Assembly: GCF_000321025.1 (NCBI RefSeq)
Contig: NZ_HE610717.1
Coordinates: forward strand, 439,674 to 503,673
DNA: 64,000 bases
Direction of reading: 5' to 3'
Source of the DNA: Peptoniphilus senegalensis JC140
GTDB taxonomy: Bacteria > Bacillota > Clostridia > Tissierellales > Peptoniphilaceae
Shown here: piece after piece, positions 56,201 through 64,000 of the stretch
How the letters are laid out: each line of letters starts with the position of its first letter
Position numbering within the stretch: position 1 is the first letter of the stretch
Program-made: the position numbers and the translations under genes
Notes under the pieces: generated by a model
What the model saw: only the letters and a program-made list of their open reading frames with translations
Database searches by the model: none
Told to the model about the DNA's origin: nothing

Positions 56201-56501
56201 GGTAAACCTCCTTTCTCACCCTTTTTTGTGGCTGATAAAACTTATGAAGGTAAATATATTTAAAATATTTCTCAAATGTCAGTCCGTCCTTTTCAAAAAG
56301 AGTGATGAAAAATATAGGGAGTGTGGACACAATGAGAAATATGATGGCTATATCATTTGGAACAACCTTTCGCATAAATAAATAGACTGGTAGTCCTACC
56401 AGTCCTGCGAGTGTGAAGCCTATCATCTGCCTTTTGGTTAAGTTAAAAGCTACCTTTGTCTTTACCTTCTTTAGGTCTTTTGGGATTGGTACATACGCCA
56501 T
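56112..56501 (-). CDS. PrgI/VirB3-like membrane protein
   Basis: The product is 129 residues: YVPIPKDLKKVKTKVAFNLTKRQ at the start, two close membrane helices (MIGFTLAGLVGLPVYLFM and IAIIFLIVSTLPIFFITLF), KDGLTFEKYFKYIYLHKF and a basic tail. This is the PrgI family, partner of VirB4. Confidence 0.9.
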   Translation of the reverse strand: MAYVPIPKDLKKVKTKVAFNLTKRQMIGFTLAGLVGLPVYLFMRKVVPNDIAIIFLIVSTLPIFFITLFEKDGLTFEKYFKYIYLHKFYQPQKRVRKEVYLERQKKDSAGKVRTKQKEVKKSKTGLKAK

Positions 56502-56504
56502 AAC

Positions 56505-56768
56505 TTACCTCCCATCTTCTTTTTCTTTTGAAAGCTCCGCCATGTGTTCATATACAGAGCCGATTTCTTCCTGAATGCTTTCTATCTGTTTATCTGTATT
56601 TTTGTTATATCTTTCCTGCAAAATACAAAAGTCATTATGGCAGCGACCGATGTCTTTTGTTCTTTCTTCCAAGTCATTAATCTTGCTAAAAAGTTTGATT
56701 CTATCAATCACCGCTATAACACCTGCTCCGATTACTACTGCTGTAAATACTGTTTTTCTTTTGATCAT
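56505..56768 (-). CDS. Small membrane-anchored coiled-coil protein
   Basis: The product is 87 residues: one N-terminal membrane helix (TVFTAVVIGAGVIAVIDRI) and a coiled coil (NDLEERTKDIG ... QIESIQEEIGSVYEHMAEL). It lies between the VirB6-like and PrgI genes. The position is shared by small unknown proteins in Tn1549-type elements. Confidence 0.65.
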   Translation of the reverse strand: MIKRKTVFTAVVIGAGVIAVIDRIKLFSKINDLEERTKDIGRCHNDFCILQERYNKNTDKQIESIQEEIGSVYEHMAELSKEKEDGR

Positions 56769-56785
56769 CCTATCCTTCCTTTCTG

Positions 56786-57649
56786 TTAGTGTGCATTTAA
56801 TACGCTTTTGGCCAGAGTTCCGCTCTTTAGCATCATTAACCCCAGCAAAACCGCATATCCAAGTATCGTCATGGTACTTGTGTGTATATCTGTTATCTTT
56901 ATTGTCTTAACTAATACTGCGTATATTCCAAGACAAACCATTAAAAAGAGTCCTTGTAGCCCAAGTGCAAATAGTCCTTTGATATAGTTTGTTCCAATTT
57001 GTCCCCACTCTTTGTTTCCCATTGTGGCAAATGGAATGGCTGAAACCGATGAGTAAACATAAATCTCAAACATTCTTCCGTAAACCACAAGCATGATTAC
57101 AATGGAAATTACCTCTATGGCAACCTTTATGAGTGAGGTTTCAAAGAGTATCATGACAAGCTCTCCAAGACCTTTTTCCTTTAAGCCTTCTACCATCGTT
57201 ACAATCTGATCTCCGGAGATAACGGCAGAGGTATTGATAACCCCTGCCGCTTTATTTACCATGTGCTGTGCCACATCAAAGACTGCCATAGAAAACTGAA
57301 AAGCATGAGACACTAACCATACGGCAATCCACATCTTTATGATGTATTTGAAAAATTCAAAGGTATCCGTATCGTGCATATTGTTCTTTTGCATTACCAT
57401 ATTGATAAGCTCAATACAAAGGACTGCTGTGATGATTAGTCCCGCTATGGGAATAATGACGGAATCGTTAATGCTTTTGATAAAGGCAAATACATCTCCG
57501 TTCCATCCCATGGGAGTTTTTCCTACATCTGTTGCAACTGCACCAACTTTATCGTTGATGTCAAGAAACATGGACTCTAAGTTTGCTTGGATACCGCCCA
57601 GTAGAAGATCTTTGAAAAACTCCTCTATCTTGTCGAATATCCCAAACAT
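56786..57649 (-). CDS. VirB6/TrbL-like channel protein
   Basis: The product is 287 residues with about six membrane helices. VGKTPMGWNGDVFAFIKSIN, the C-terminal helices GLFALGLQGLFLMVCLG and the TILGYAVLLGLMMLKSGTLAKSV ending are typical of the ICE TrbL-like family. It forms the inner-membrane part of the mating channel. Confidence 0.87.
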   Translation of the reverse strand: MFGIFDKIEEFFKDLLLGGIQANLESMFLDINDKVGAVATDVGKTPMGWNGDVFAFIKSINDSVIIPIAGLIITAVLCIELINMVMQKNNMHDTDTFEFFKYIIKMWIAVWLVSHAFQFSMAVFDVAQHMVNKAAGVINTSAVISGDQIVTMVEGLKEKGLGELVMILFETSLIKVAIEVISIVIMLVVYGRMFEIYVYSSVSAIPFATMGNKEWGQIGTNYIKGLFALGLQGLFLMVCLGIYAVLVKTIKITDIHTSTMTILGYAVLLGLMMLKSGTLAKSVLNAH

Positions 57650-57668
57650 TTAATTTCTCCTTTTCTTC

Positions 57669-57884
57669 TTACTTGAGTACATTTGCAAGAAGCGGAATCA
57701 GCTTTAATCCGATTAAGACGATACCACCTCCAGCCATAAGCTGCTTGATGCCTTGACTCTTGGCACCGGGATTGTCATTACCATAACCTTCCATCAGGTT
57801 AATTACGCCCCATGCTCCAAGTCCTGCACCTACTGCCATAACTAAAATCTTTAATACATTTACTGCCTGTGTAAAAAATTCCAT
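57669..57884 (-). CDS. Maff2 family protein, pilin-like
   Basis: The product is 71 residues with two membrane helices around a short loop (ILVMAVGAGLGAWGVINLMEGY and QLMAGGGIVLIGLKLIPLLANV). Its size, topology and place before the VirB6 gene resemble VirB2 pilins, but this role is inferred. Confidence 0.85.
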   Translation of the reverse strand: MEFFTQAVNVLKILVMAVGAGLGAWGVINLMEGYGNDNPGAKSQGIKQLMAGGGIVLIGLKLIPLLANVLK

Positions 57885-57887
57885 AAT

Positions 57888-58199
57888 TTATTCCTCCTCG
57901 TTTTCTTCTTTCTTTTCAATCTTGTTGTATGACTTCACAACAAAGTTTTTGTAAGTCTTTCCGTCTTTTTCACGCTTCTTGAAGTAGCCAAAGATATGAA
58001 TCAAATCGCCCTTTTCAAAGACTTTTGCTTTCTCCGCTTTTTCTCCATAAGCGGCACAGTTGATATATTCCTTGCCTTTCCCATACTTTTTTACAAGCGT
58101 AAAGTTTACAACTTCAACAGCTTCTCCCTCTTTGTCAAAACTCGAAAAAGTTGGTTCTGCCAATAAATTGGCATTGATGTTAATCATTTCTTGCTTCAT
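57888..58199 (-). CDS. Single-stranded DNA-binding protein
   Basis: The product is 103 residues, one OB-fold: NINANLLAEPTFSSFDKEGEAV, VVNFTLVKKYGKGKEYINCAAYGEKAE, GDLIHIFGYFKKREKDGK, with an acidic tail KKEENEEE that may recruit partners. It precedes the channel genes. GGAGAAATTTTTA lies before ATG. Confidence 0.85.
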   Translation of the reverse strand: MKQEMININANLLAEPTFSSFDKEGEAVEVVNFTLVKKYGKGKEYINCAAYGEKAEKAKVFEKGDLIHIFGYFKKREKDGKTYKNFVVKSYNKIEKKEENEEE

Positions 58200-58231
58200 T
58201 AAAAATTTCTCCTTTTCTTTTCAATAAAAAA

Positions 58232-58259
58232 GCGATCGGAGTTTTTCTTTTCCAATCGC
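58232..58259 (-). terminator. Terminator upstream of the SSB gene
   Basis: GCGATTGG and CCGATCGC pair and are followed by TTTTTTATT on the minus strand. With the hairpin at 58340-58370 it separates virD4 from the channel operon. Confidence 0.72.
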
Positions 58260-58274
58260 TGATACTCTTGCTAT

Positions 58275-58310
58275 TTAGTTTTCCTTAGTGGGACTTCTTA
58301 TCCTTACCAT
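58275..58310 (-). CDS. Possible 11-codon minigene between two terminators
   Basis: MVRIRSPTKEN follows AGGAGG at good spacing and stops before the next terminator hairpin. It could be a leader peptide that controls readthrough into the channel genes. This is only suggested by position. Confidence 0.3.
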   Translation of the reverse strand: MVRIRSPTKEN

Positions 58311-58339
58311 CTTTCCTCCTGATTTTGAGTAATAAAAAA

Positions 58340-58370
58340 GCAGCAAATCTATGTTCTTTAGACTTACTGC
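58340..58370 (-). terminator. Terminator at the end of virD4
   Basis: GCAGTAAGTCT and AGATTTGCTGC pair with two mismatches, then TTTTTT. It overlaps the virD4 stop codon. Confidence 0.7.
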
Positions 58371-60148
58371 ACTCTTGTAATAACCGTTTCTCTATTTAAT
58401 TTTGCTTTCCCTTTTCGCTTCATATAGCTTTCAATATCAAACACATTCTTCTTGTCATAGTCCTCCAAAAGTTTGTAATTCTTATGCTTTGTAATATCAA
58501 ATTTATCTGATAAAAACGGTCTTACACCTCGAAGCTGAAAAATACATTTACTGCCATCCATAACCGTTATCTCATCTTGACTCATCAGCTCTTTTCCTGT
58601 CTTTTGGTAATTCAGTCCATAGCTATTGGCATTGGAGCGTGTTTCAGAAGTGTTATACAGATCTATGGTTTCTTTACCAAGTGTTTCAGATAGCTCCTTT
58701 AGTGTGGTCTTTTCCTTTCCACCAAGAAACAAAGTGCTATCGCAGTTGCCCACGATTGTGTCAGCATTATCTTTATAGATTGCCTTTAGCTGAGATTGTG
58801 CTTGAAGAATTATACTCGCTGATATTTCTCTGGAACGGATTGTCGCTATCAGTTTTTCAAACTTTGGAATTAAGCCGATGTTTGCAAACTCGTCAAGTAG
58901 GCATCTTACATGAACAGGTAATCTTCCTCCATACACATCATCTGCCTTATCACATAACAAGTTAAATAGCTGAGAATACATAATAGATACCACAAAGTTA
59001 AAAGTATCATCTGTATCGGAGATGATAACAAAGAGTGCTGTCTTTCTATCTCCCAGTGTATCAAGCTCAAGTTCATCTTCACTCATTAGTTCTCTTAGCT
59101 CTCTTATGTCAAAAGGGGCAAGTCTTGCTCCACAAGATATTAGAATTGACTTGGCAGTTTTTCCAGCAGCCAATTTGTACTTTTTATATTGCTTCACCGC
59201 AAAGTGTGTCGGTTCTTTCTTTTCCAATGCTTCAAAGAGTCTATCAATCGGATTCATGTAGGTTTCATCATCTTCTCTTACCTCTGAAGCGTCTATCATA
59301 TCAAGTAGTGTTGCAAAGTTCTTTTCTTCTCTTGGAGCCTCATACCAGATGTAGCCGATAAGTGCCGTATAGTAGAGCTTCTCAGCTTTCACCCAAAAGT
59401 CCTCACCTGCTTTTTCTCCCTCGCCCTTCGTGTTTGCGATGATTGTCTGAACAAGCTTTAGAATATCTTTTTCAGAACGGATATATGCGAATGGATTGTA
59501 CTTCATAGACTTTTTGAAGTTTATGGTATTTAGAATTTTAATCTCATAGCCATTATCTTCAAGCATCTTGCCACACTCAATCACTATCGTTCCTTTAGGA
59601 TCGGTTACACAATAGCTACTGTTCATTTGCATTAAGTTCGGTTTTACATAAAATCTTGTCTTTCCGGAGCCTGAACCACCTATAACCAAAACATTTTTAT
59701 TTCTTGCATACTTTGGATTAGCTGGTCTGCCGTTCATAGTTAATCGTTCTGTTTGTGTAAGCAAGATATTGTTCTGGAACTTTTCATCCATGTATGGTTC
59801 TATATCTTTTCTCGTTCCCCATCTTGCTGAACCATACTCTTTTCCCTGTCTGAACTTTTTTGCATTTTTGCCTTTGCTGTAGACAATGAATTTAATTAAA
59901 GCGGCTACTCCTATGCCTATTAGAATGTCAGTTGGATGAATGCTTGGAATAAAGCTCATGGTGTTAAGCTCTAATATCCCTTGAAAGATTTTGTCTATAA
60001 TATCTCCACCTACATAGTTTCTTACATGATGAGAAAAAATATTGCCTAAATAAAAAAATGCAAGATAGGGAATGTTCTGCTTTAGAAACTTTGCCTTATC
60101 CTGCACCTTAAACAAGCCTTTGATGTCCTTTAGTATTTTCTCTATCAT
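58364..60148 (-). CDS. VirD4 type IV coupling protein (intact, ICE B)
   Basis: The product is 594 residues: two membrane helices in the first 100, REYGSARWG, Walker A GGSGSGKTRF near residue 156, the helical middle part and Walker B DEFANIG near 420. It passes the relaxase-DNA complex to the channel. The IME target site is unoccupied here (core at 59818-59821). ATG overlaps the PcfB-like gene. Confidence 0.94.
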   Translation of the reverse strand: MIEKILKDIKGLFKVQDKAKFLKQNIPYLAFFYLGNIFSHHVRNYVGGDIIDKIFQGILELNTMSFIPSIHPTDILIGIGVAALIKFIVYSKGKNAKKFRQGKEYGSARWGTRKDIEPYMDEKFQNNILLTQTERLTMNGRPANPKYARNKNVLVIGGSGSGKTRFYVKPNLMQMNSSYCVTDPKGTIVIECGKMLEDNGYEIKILNTINFKKSMKYNPFAYIRSEKDILKLVQTIIANTKGEGEKAGEDFWVKAEKLYYTALIGYIWYEAPREEKNFATLLDMIDASEVREDDETYMNPIDRLFEALEKKEPTHFAVKQYKKYKLAAGKTAKSILISCGARLAPFDIRELRELMSEDELELDTLGDRKTALFVIISDTDDTFNFVVSIMYSQLFNLLCDKADDVYGGRLPVHVRCLLDEFANIGLIPKFEKLIATIRSREISASIILQAQSQLKAIYKDNADTIVGNCDSTLFLGGKEKTTLKELSETLGKETIDLYNTSETRSNANSYGLNYQKTGKELMSQDEITVMDGSKCIFQLRGVRPFLSDKFDITKHKNYKLLEDYDKKNVFDIESYMKRKGKAKLNRETVITRVQ

Positions 60149-60630
60149 AGGCTCTGCTCCTTTTGCTTGTTCTTGATTTTATCTTTAGAAACAGAATTTT
60201 TAGCCATCTCCTTAAACTTCTCAATGTTTTTATGAATAGATTCTTTCCTTTCCGTTTTCTTTTCTGATTCTGAAAGGGCGTGCTTAAATGCTTTGTCCAT
60301 CACTTTCATATCTTTTGCTTGAAAGAACACTGAGTATTTACCTGATTCTTTATCTTTCATTACCGAAAACTTAACTCCATATCTGTTCAGTTCTTTTTTC
60401 AGTTCCTTCAATTCTGTTTCTTCTACTGGTATCTCTTCAAGCTGTCCCTTTTTAACCATATCTTTTAGTTTTACTTCATTCCCTTTACTCCCAACGAGCT
60501 TTTCAAGTCCACCGATTTTTTCTGATTCTTTCAGTAACTTCCTTATCAAATCCAAAAGTATCTTGCCTGTTACTTTGCCGGCTCTCACTTCCATGTTGAG
60601 CGTTTTTCTTGCAATTTCTTCATTGATCAA
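60145..60630 (-). CDS. PcfB/DUF3801 conjugation protein (ICE B)
   Basis: The product is 161 residues. LKKELNRYGVKFSVMKDKESGKYSVFFQAKDMKVMDKAFKHAL is the conserved core, with a basic tail ending KNKQKEQSL, the same last residues (KHKHQEQSL) as in ICE A. Start and stop codons overlap on both sides (ATGA type), giving a tight repA-dnaC-pcfB-virD4 operon. Confidence 0.85.
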   Translation of the reverse strand: MINEEIARKTLNMEVRAGKVTGKILLDLIRKLLKESEKIGGLEKLVGSKGNEVKLKDMVKKGQLEEIPVEETELKELKKELNRYGVKFSVMKDKESGKYSVFFQAKDMKVMDKAFKHALSESEKKTERKESIHKNIEKFKEMAKNSVSKDKIKNKQKEQSL

Positions 60631-61478
60631 GTCCTTTCACCTCCGTTCAGTAATCTATCTTTATTGCGAGTTAGCTTATCTCTTTGAATAAACTTTCTGA
60701 AATCCTCGCCTACAACCATAACGGGAATACACATTTCAATAATTCTTGAATAGATTCTTTGATATTCAACACTGTCCTTGCAGTTTTGAATTGTGTCGTA
60801 GGAAAGATTTGTTGTGAAAATTGTTGGTTTCTGTTTTAGGTACCTGCTATTGACAATGTTATATACCTGCTCTTTAGCATAGCTTGTATCCCTTTCAATT
60901 CCCAAGTCATCTAAGATAAGAACAGAAGTATTTACAAGGGATTCAATATATGCGTTTTTATCAAAGTCAAAGCTGCTTTTTTGAAGTTCATTGATAATCT
61001 GTGCGAAATTTCTAATCTTAACACCTATTTGATACTGTTCAATAAGGCTATTTGCAATGGAGCATGCAAGATAGGTCTTTCCGCTTCCTACCGAGCCATA
61101 AAAGAGAAGTCCGATATTTTCTTTTTTCATTTTCTCATAATCTTCTACAAAATTCTTTGCAATCATGAGGCTTTGGTTTTCTTCTCCCTGATAATTTTCA
61201 AAGGTATATGACCACTCCCTCATGGAATTGAAGCAGGTTCTTTTTAACCTTTCAATTTCCATCTGTTTTTCTCTTCGTTTCTTTTGTTTCTCTATTTCTC
61301 TATCGCATTTACAAGCTACCCTTAATATCATTTTGTTTCCGAAAAATTCCATTACATCACCGTCTTTTCTTTCGTGGCAGACTTTACAATAGGCGTGTCC
61401 GTCTTTGATATACTCTTTTTCAGAATCATAGGCAAATTCTACATCCTCTATCATTATTTTTTCCAATTCTCTTTTCAT
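60627..61478 (-). CDS. DnaC/IstB-like ATPase (ICE B)
   Basis: The product is 283 residues: zinc motif YCKVCHERK ... ACKCDRE, Walker A GSVGSGKTYLACSIANSL and Walker B VLILDDLGIERDT. It is diverged from the ICE A copy. It probably loads helicase with the RepA_N protein. Confidence 0.9.
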   Translation of the reverse strand: MKRELEKIMIEDVEFAYDSEKEYIKDGHAYCKVCHERKDGDVMEFFGNKMILRVACKCDREIEKQKKRREKQMEIERLKRTCFNSMREWSYTFENYQGEENQSLMIAKNFVEDYEKMKKENIGLLFYGSVGSGKTYLACSIANSLIEQYQIGVKIRNFAQIINELQKSSFDFDKNAYIESLVNTSVLILDDLGIERDTSYAKEQVYNIVNSRYLKQKPTIFTTNLSYDTIQNCKDSVEYQRIYSRIIEMCIPVMVVGEDFRKFIQRDKLTRNKDRLLNGGERT

Positions 61479-62254
61479 AAATGTTCTCCTTTGTTATATT
61501 CTTCCCATGTCGGGACATTTGATGTTTTCGCCTGCTTGCTTTTGCCCTGATCTTTATAAAACCAAGAAAGGATCGTCGCTTTATGGTCTTTATAGCTCTT
61601 TCCGGTACTCTTGATATATGCAGATAAGCGTTCAATGTAATTATCAAGCTGTGCATTTAGTTTGATTTGTAAATCAGAAATATCTTCATCAGTTAAAAAT
61701 ACATTTTGAAATGTTCCAAGTCCGTTTTCGCAAAAACTATATTCTCTCTTACTATACTTACTCTTATTATTCTCTATATAGTTAGAGTCAACATTTTTAA
61801 CTTCCTGAAGTTCATTTTCTTTACTTCTGAGGTCAACATCTTTTACTTCTGAGGTAAAGTTTTTTGACTTCTGAAAGTCATTTCCTTTTACCTGAAATAC
61901 ACTCATAAAGTCTTTCACATAAATGATATTAGGTTTTCCAAGTCCAAGCCTTACTCTTTCAATCAGTCCGATTCCTTTTTTACTGTCTAACTCATCCAAT
62001 GTTTTTATGGCTGTCGGCTTTGAGATATTTCTTCTTCTCATAATTTCTTCAACGGTAAAATAGATAAATACTCTATTTTCTTTGTCTATCCAGTTATTCT
62101 TAAAAGATATTCCCGTTCGTTTTAGAAGCATGGAATAAAGGATAATTGCCTCTGCTGACAACCCCTTAAATTCTTCTCCATCAACTAATATCTCCGGTAC
62201 TTTAAGAAAATTAAATCTCTCTGCTTCTCTGTTATAGAAATAGTCAAAGTCCAT
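61475..62254 (-). CDS. RepA_N-type replication initiator (ICE B)
   Basis: ATG after GGAGAGGAGGTG gives 259 residues: FLKVPEILVDGEEFKGLSAEAIILYSMLLKRTG, VEEIMRRRNISKPTAIKTLDEL and LGKPNIIYVKDFM form the N-terminal winged helix. A linker with several EV-K-VD repeats and a DUF6017-like end follow. It likely starts replication of the excised circle. Confidence 0.87.
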   Translation of the reverse strand: MDFDYFYNREAERFNFLKVPEILVDGEEFKGLSAEAIILYSMLLKRTGISFKNNWIDKENRVFIYFTVEEIMRRRNISKPTAIKTLDELDSKKGIGLIERVRLGLGKPNIIYVKDFMSVFQVKGNDFQKSKNFTSEVKDVDLRSKENELQEVKNVDSNYIENNKSKYSKREYSFCENGLGTFQNVFLTDEDISDLQIKLNAQLDNYIERLSAYIKSTGKSYKDHKATILSWFYKDQGKSKQAKTSNVPTWEEYNKGEHL

Positions 62255-62287
62255 CGCTTCACCTCCTCTCCAAAAAATTTGCAAAGA

Positions 62288-62318
62288 AAAAGACGATAGT
62301 TTTTCTTCTATCGCCTTT
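62288..62318 (-). terminator. Hairpin ahead of repA (ICE B)
   Basis: GGCGATAG and CTATCGTC pair, followed by TTTTT on the minus strand, between the CD1845-like gene and repA. Confidence 0.72.
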
Positions 62319-62341
62319 GGTAACCATTTTTATGAAATTTT

Positions 62342-62626
62342 TTAGATTGATTTTATTACCTCATTGATACCTTGTAAAAAAGCTATAACTGTTGCTCCAA
62401 CCATTGGTATTCCATATGGACTAACTAAGAATCCAATAATCAATGCTTCAATACCAAGTGATACATCTTTCTGCATAAACGAACCTATTGCAGCAACTAT
62501 ACACATAAGCATTAAGAAATACAGAATAGTTGTTCCTATGCCAAGTATAAATGTCAAAAAGGCAGTAAGGATACTCAGCAGCAAGCTGATTGGAAACAAG
62601 ATTATTTTTATTATCCATCTCATCAT
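62342..62626 (-). CDS. CD1845-like small membrane protein (ICE B)
   Basis: The product is 94 residues with three membrane helices (IKIILFPISLLLSILTAFLTFILG, GIEALIIGFLVSPYGIPMVG) and ends GINEVIKSI. It is the counterpart of 10885-11175 and the first clear gene inside the ICE B end. Confidence 0.8.
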   Translation of the reverse strand: MMRWIIKIILFPISLLLSILTAFLTFILGIGTTILYFLMLMCIVAAIGSFMQKDVSLGIEALIIGFLVSPYGIPMVGATVIAFLQGINEVIKSI

Positions 62627-62629
62627 TTC

Positions 62630-62818
62630 TTATTCCTCACTTCCCAATTCACCCTTTGTATCTCCACACACCATATCAATGCAAACATAAACATCAATAT
62701 AATTTTTTAGGACTTTTTTTCTTCCTCCATCGCCATCTTCATTAAAGACATAATGCTTGTAAAACTGCTTAAAATGCAGGATTTTCACGATTTCACTCTT
62801 TGTATCAACGCTATGCAC
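62630..62818 (-). CDS. Uncertain 62-codon ORF at the ICE B end
   Basis: It opens at a GTG next to the core, in another frame than rlmD, and reads VDTKSEIVKILHFKQFYKHY ... CGDTKGELGSEE. No ribosome site is seen, and it overlaps the rlmD tail. It may be a chance frame or the stub of an ICE gene. Confidence 0.25.
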   Translation of the reverse strand: MHSVDTKSEIVKILHFKQFYKHYVFNEDGDGGRKKVLKNYIDVYVCIDMVCGDTKGELGSEE

Positions 62819-64000
62819 TCCACATGAGCTGTGTTTGGAAAGAGATTTACTAATGCTACTTTTTCCACCCTATATACTTCTTTTAAAGATTTTAAATCCC
62901 TTGCTTGGGTTGCTGGGTTGCAGGAAATATAAACTATTCTTTCTACTGGGTTTTCCTTTAAGAAGTTTACCATTTTTTCGTCAAGTCCCTTTCTAGGTGG
63001 GTCAACTATTATTTTATTTGGCGAAATTTTTTCTTCTTCCCAAAGTTTTTCTATGGCTTCCTCTGCCGCTCCCTTTATAAATCTTGCCTCAATACTATTA
63101 TTTTCTGCATTTATCCTTGCATCATCGACGGCACTATCTACTATTTCTATTCCAATTACCTGAGCTTTACTTTTCGCTACAGAAAGTGATATTGATCCAA
63201 CTCCACAATATAAATCGTAAATTATATCCTCTTCTTTGGGCTCTAAAAACTCAATAGCTTTTTGGTATAATTTTTCTGTAGAAAGTCTATTTATTTGAAA
63301 AAAAGATTCTGGAGAAATTTTATAATTTATGTCTAATAATTTTTCTCCTATGGCGTCCTCTCCATAAATTTTTTCAAATTCTCGTGAATAATGAAACTTG
63401 TCTCCTGCATTGTAATTTAGATAAATTGATTTTACTCCTGCATCAATTAAATCAGGAAGGACATCCTTTATTTCCACTTCTCCATCTCTTGTTACAAGTA
63501 TTAATAGGACTTCTCCCTTGTAGTTTGTCCTTATTCCAATTCGTTTTAAGTCCTTTAGTTTTCTAAACCTCCACATTATTTTCAAGACTTCATTAGCTAT
63601 ATCTCTTTGCATTATGCAGTTTTTTATTGCCACAATATCCTTTGAATTTTTGCCATAAAGTCCAATTAGGCCATCTTGCACTTGGAACTGCATATTGTTT
63701 CTGTAATGTGTTTTTTCCAGCGAGTCAAAAACTTCTTCTACTTTGATGTCGAGACCTGCAATTTTTTCTAAATTCTTATTTACATCTTCTTCCTTCCACT
63801 TTAATTCCATCTCATCAGAATAATTTAGAAAGTCGCAACCTCCACACTCTTTAAAATAAGGACAGGGGCTTTTCACTCTGTCCTTAGATTTTTTTCTTAT
63901 ATTTAGAATTTTTCCCTTGCAAAAATTTTTCTTTTTCTTAGTTATGAGAAATTCAACTTCATCTCCAATTACTCCACCATCTAAAAATACTGGCAGCCCA
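62785..64000 (-). CDS. rlmD: 23S rRNA (uracil-C5)-methyltransferase RlmD/RumA, partial at the window edge
   Basis: The frame enters from the right edge with a TRAM-like part (VFLDGGVIGDEVEFLITKKK), so the start is outside the window. CPYFKECGGC holds iron-sulfur Cys. DLYCGVGSISL, DPPRKGLDEK and the catalytic ISCNPATQARD follow. It methylates a uracil of 23S rRNA using SAM. The last residues after AHVE (CIALIQRVKS) come from ICE B, replacing the native TVALLSK tail. Confidence 0.93.
   Translation of the reverse strand, partial: GLPVFLDGGVIGDEVEFLITKKKKNFCKGKILNIRKKSKDRVKSPCPYFKECGGCDFLNYSDEMELKWKEEDVNKNLEKIAGLDIKVEEVFDSLEKTHYRNNMQFQVQDGLIGLYGKNSKDIVAIKNCIMQRDIANEVLKIMWRFRKLKDLKRIGIRTNYKGEVLLILVTRDGEVEIKDVLPDLIDAGVKSIYLNYNAGDKFHYSREFEKIYGEDAIGEKLLDINYKISPESFFQINRLSTEKLYQKAIEFLEPKEEDIIYDLYCGVGSISLSVAKSKAQVIGIEIVDSAVDDARINAENNSIEARFIKGAAEEAIEKLWEEEKISPNKIIVDPPRKGLDEKMVNFLKENPVERIVYISCNPATQARDLKSLKEVYRVEKVALVNLFPNTAHVECIALIQRVKS
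62818..62820 (-). other. ICE B attachment core in rlmD (GAG)
   Basis: The minus strand reads GCTCATGTGGAGTGCATAGC. Bases before GAG are rlmD, and bases after it are ICE B. The other end has CATTGTGAGACGG. GAG is the shared stretch. Confidence 0.7.

Larger units (their letters stand above)
17175..62820 (-). mobile_element. ICE B: complete Tn1549-type integrative and conjugative element in rlmD
   Basis: It has all expected modules: a large serine recombinase at one end, RepA_N/DnaC at the other, a full mating channel (VirD4, VirB4, VirB6-like, PrgI, Maff2, NlpC/P60, CD1107), an SNF2/methylase megaprotein, TopB, MobC and relaxase with oriT, and cargo. Both ends carry GAG inside the RlmD-coding sequence. 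The body is about 45.6 kb. Only the cargo methyltransferase is visibly broken, so the element may still be mobile. Confidence 0.85.

Noticed and set aside
1-64000. tRNA, rRNA or known riboswitch
   Set aside because: No cloverleaf, rRNA-like or recognisable riboswitch sequence was found by reading; a covariance-model search would be needed to be certain.

Overview
The window is AT-rich, low-GC Firmicutes DNA. The partial chromosomal gene rlmD at the right edge and the relatives of the mobile genes point to an anaerobic clostridial or Tissierellia-type bacterium (the Peptoniphilus/Anaerococcus kind), but the species cannot be fixed from this sequence. No rRNA, tRNA or CRISPR array was seen. Almost everything is mobile DNA stacked behind rlmD, and nearly all genes read on the minus strand.

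Right to left: (1) rlmD (62785 to beyond the window). (2) A complete Tn1549-type integrative and conjugative element, called ICE B here, 17175-62820, about 45.6 kb, bounded by a GAG core inside the rlmD reading frame. Its modules in transcription order are: replication and coupling (CD1845-like, RepA_N, DnaC-like, PcfB-like, VirD4); the mating channel (SSB, Maff2, VirB6-like, PrgI, VirB4, NlpC/P60 protein, DUF4315, CD1107); TopB; an inserted AbrB + Schlafen/AlbA pair; a 2.9-kilo-residue methylase/SNF2 helicase with a second ORF embedded in another frame; an SSB-like protein; a divergent oriT-mobC-relaxase block; a TetR-controlled cargo operon of about 14 kb (34498 to 20293); and finally sigma-like, SHOCT and large serine recombinase genes. 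(3) The displaced 101-codon tail of rlmD (16869-17180). (4) A scrambled zone, 11.3-16.9 kb, with truncated MATE and VirD4 pseudogenes, a TetR gene, two YbtPQ-like ABC genes and an EcfA stump. (5) The RepA-proximal end of a second, diverged element, ICE A (1 to about 11338), whose virD4 is split by a 6.46-kb integrative mobilizable element (IME, 1207-7664) with its own serine recombinase, MobQ relaxase and oriT.

The genes suggest nested mobility. The IME could be transferred by ICE machinery, but its present position destroys ICE A's coupling protein, while ICE B nearby carries an intact one. ICE B restores a plausible rlmD C-terminus with ten codons of its own. Its cargo joins two ECF transporter sets, a heterodimeric ABC transporter, an ATC-hydrolase-like protein, a frameshifted methyltransferase, a MATE exporter and a membrane-anchored serine hydrolase in one run of overlapping genes under three tandem TetR-type palindromes. 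A TetR-ABC-ABC-EcfA remnant of similar design lies in the scrambled zone. The cargo operon and the embedded ORF are the two best candidates for undescribed biology.
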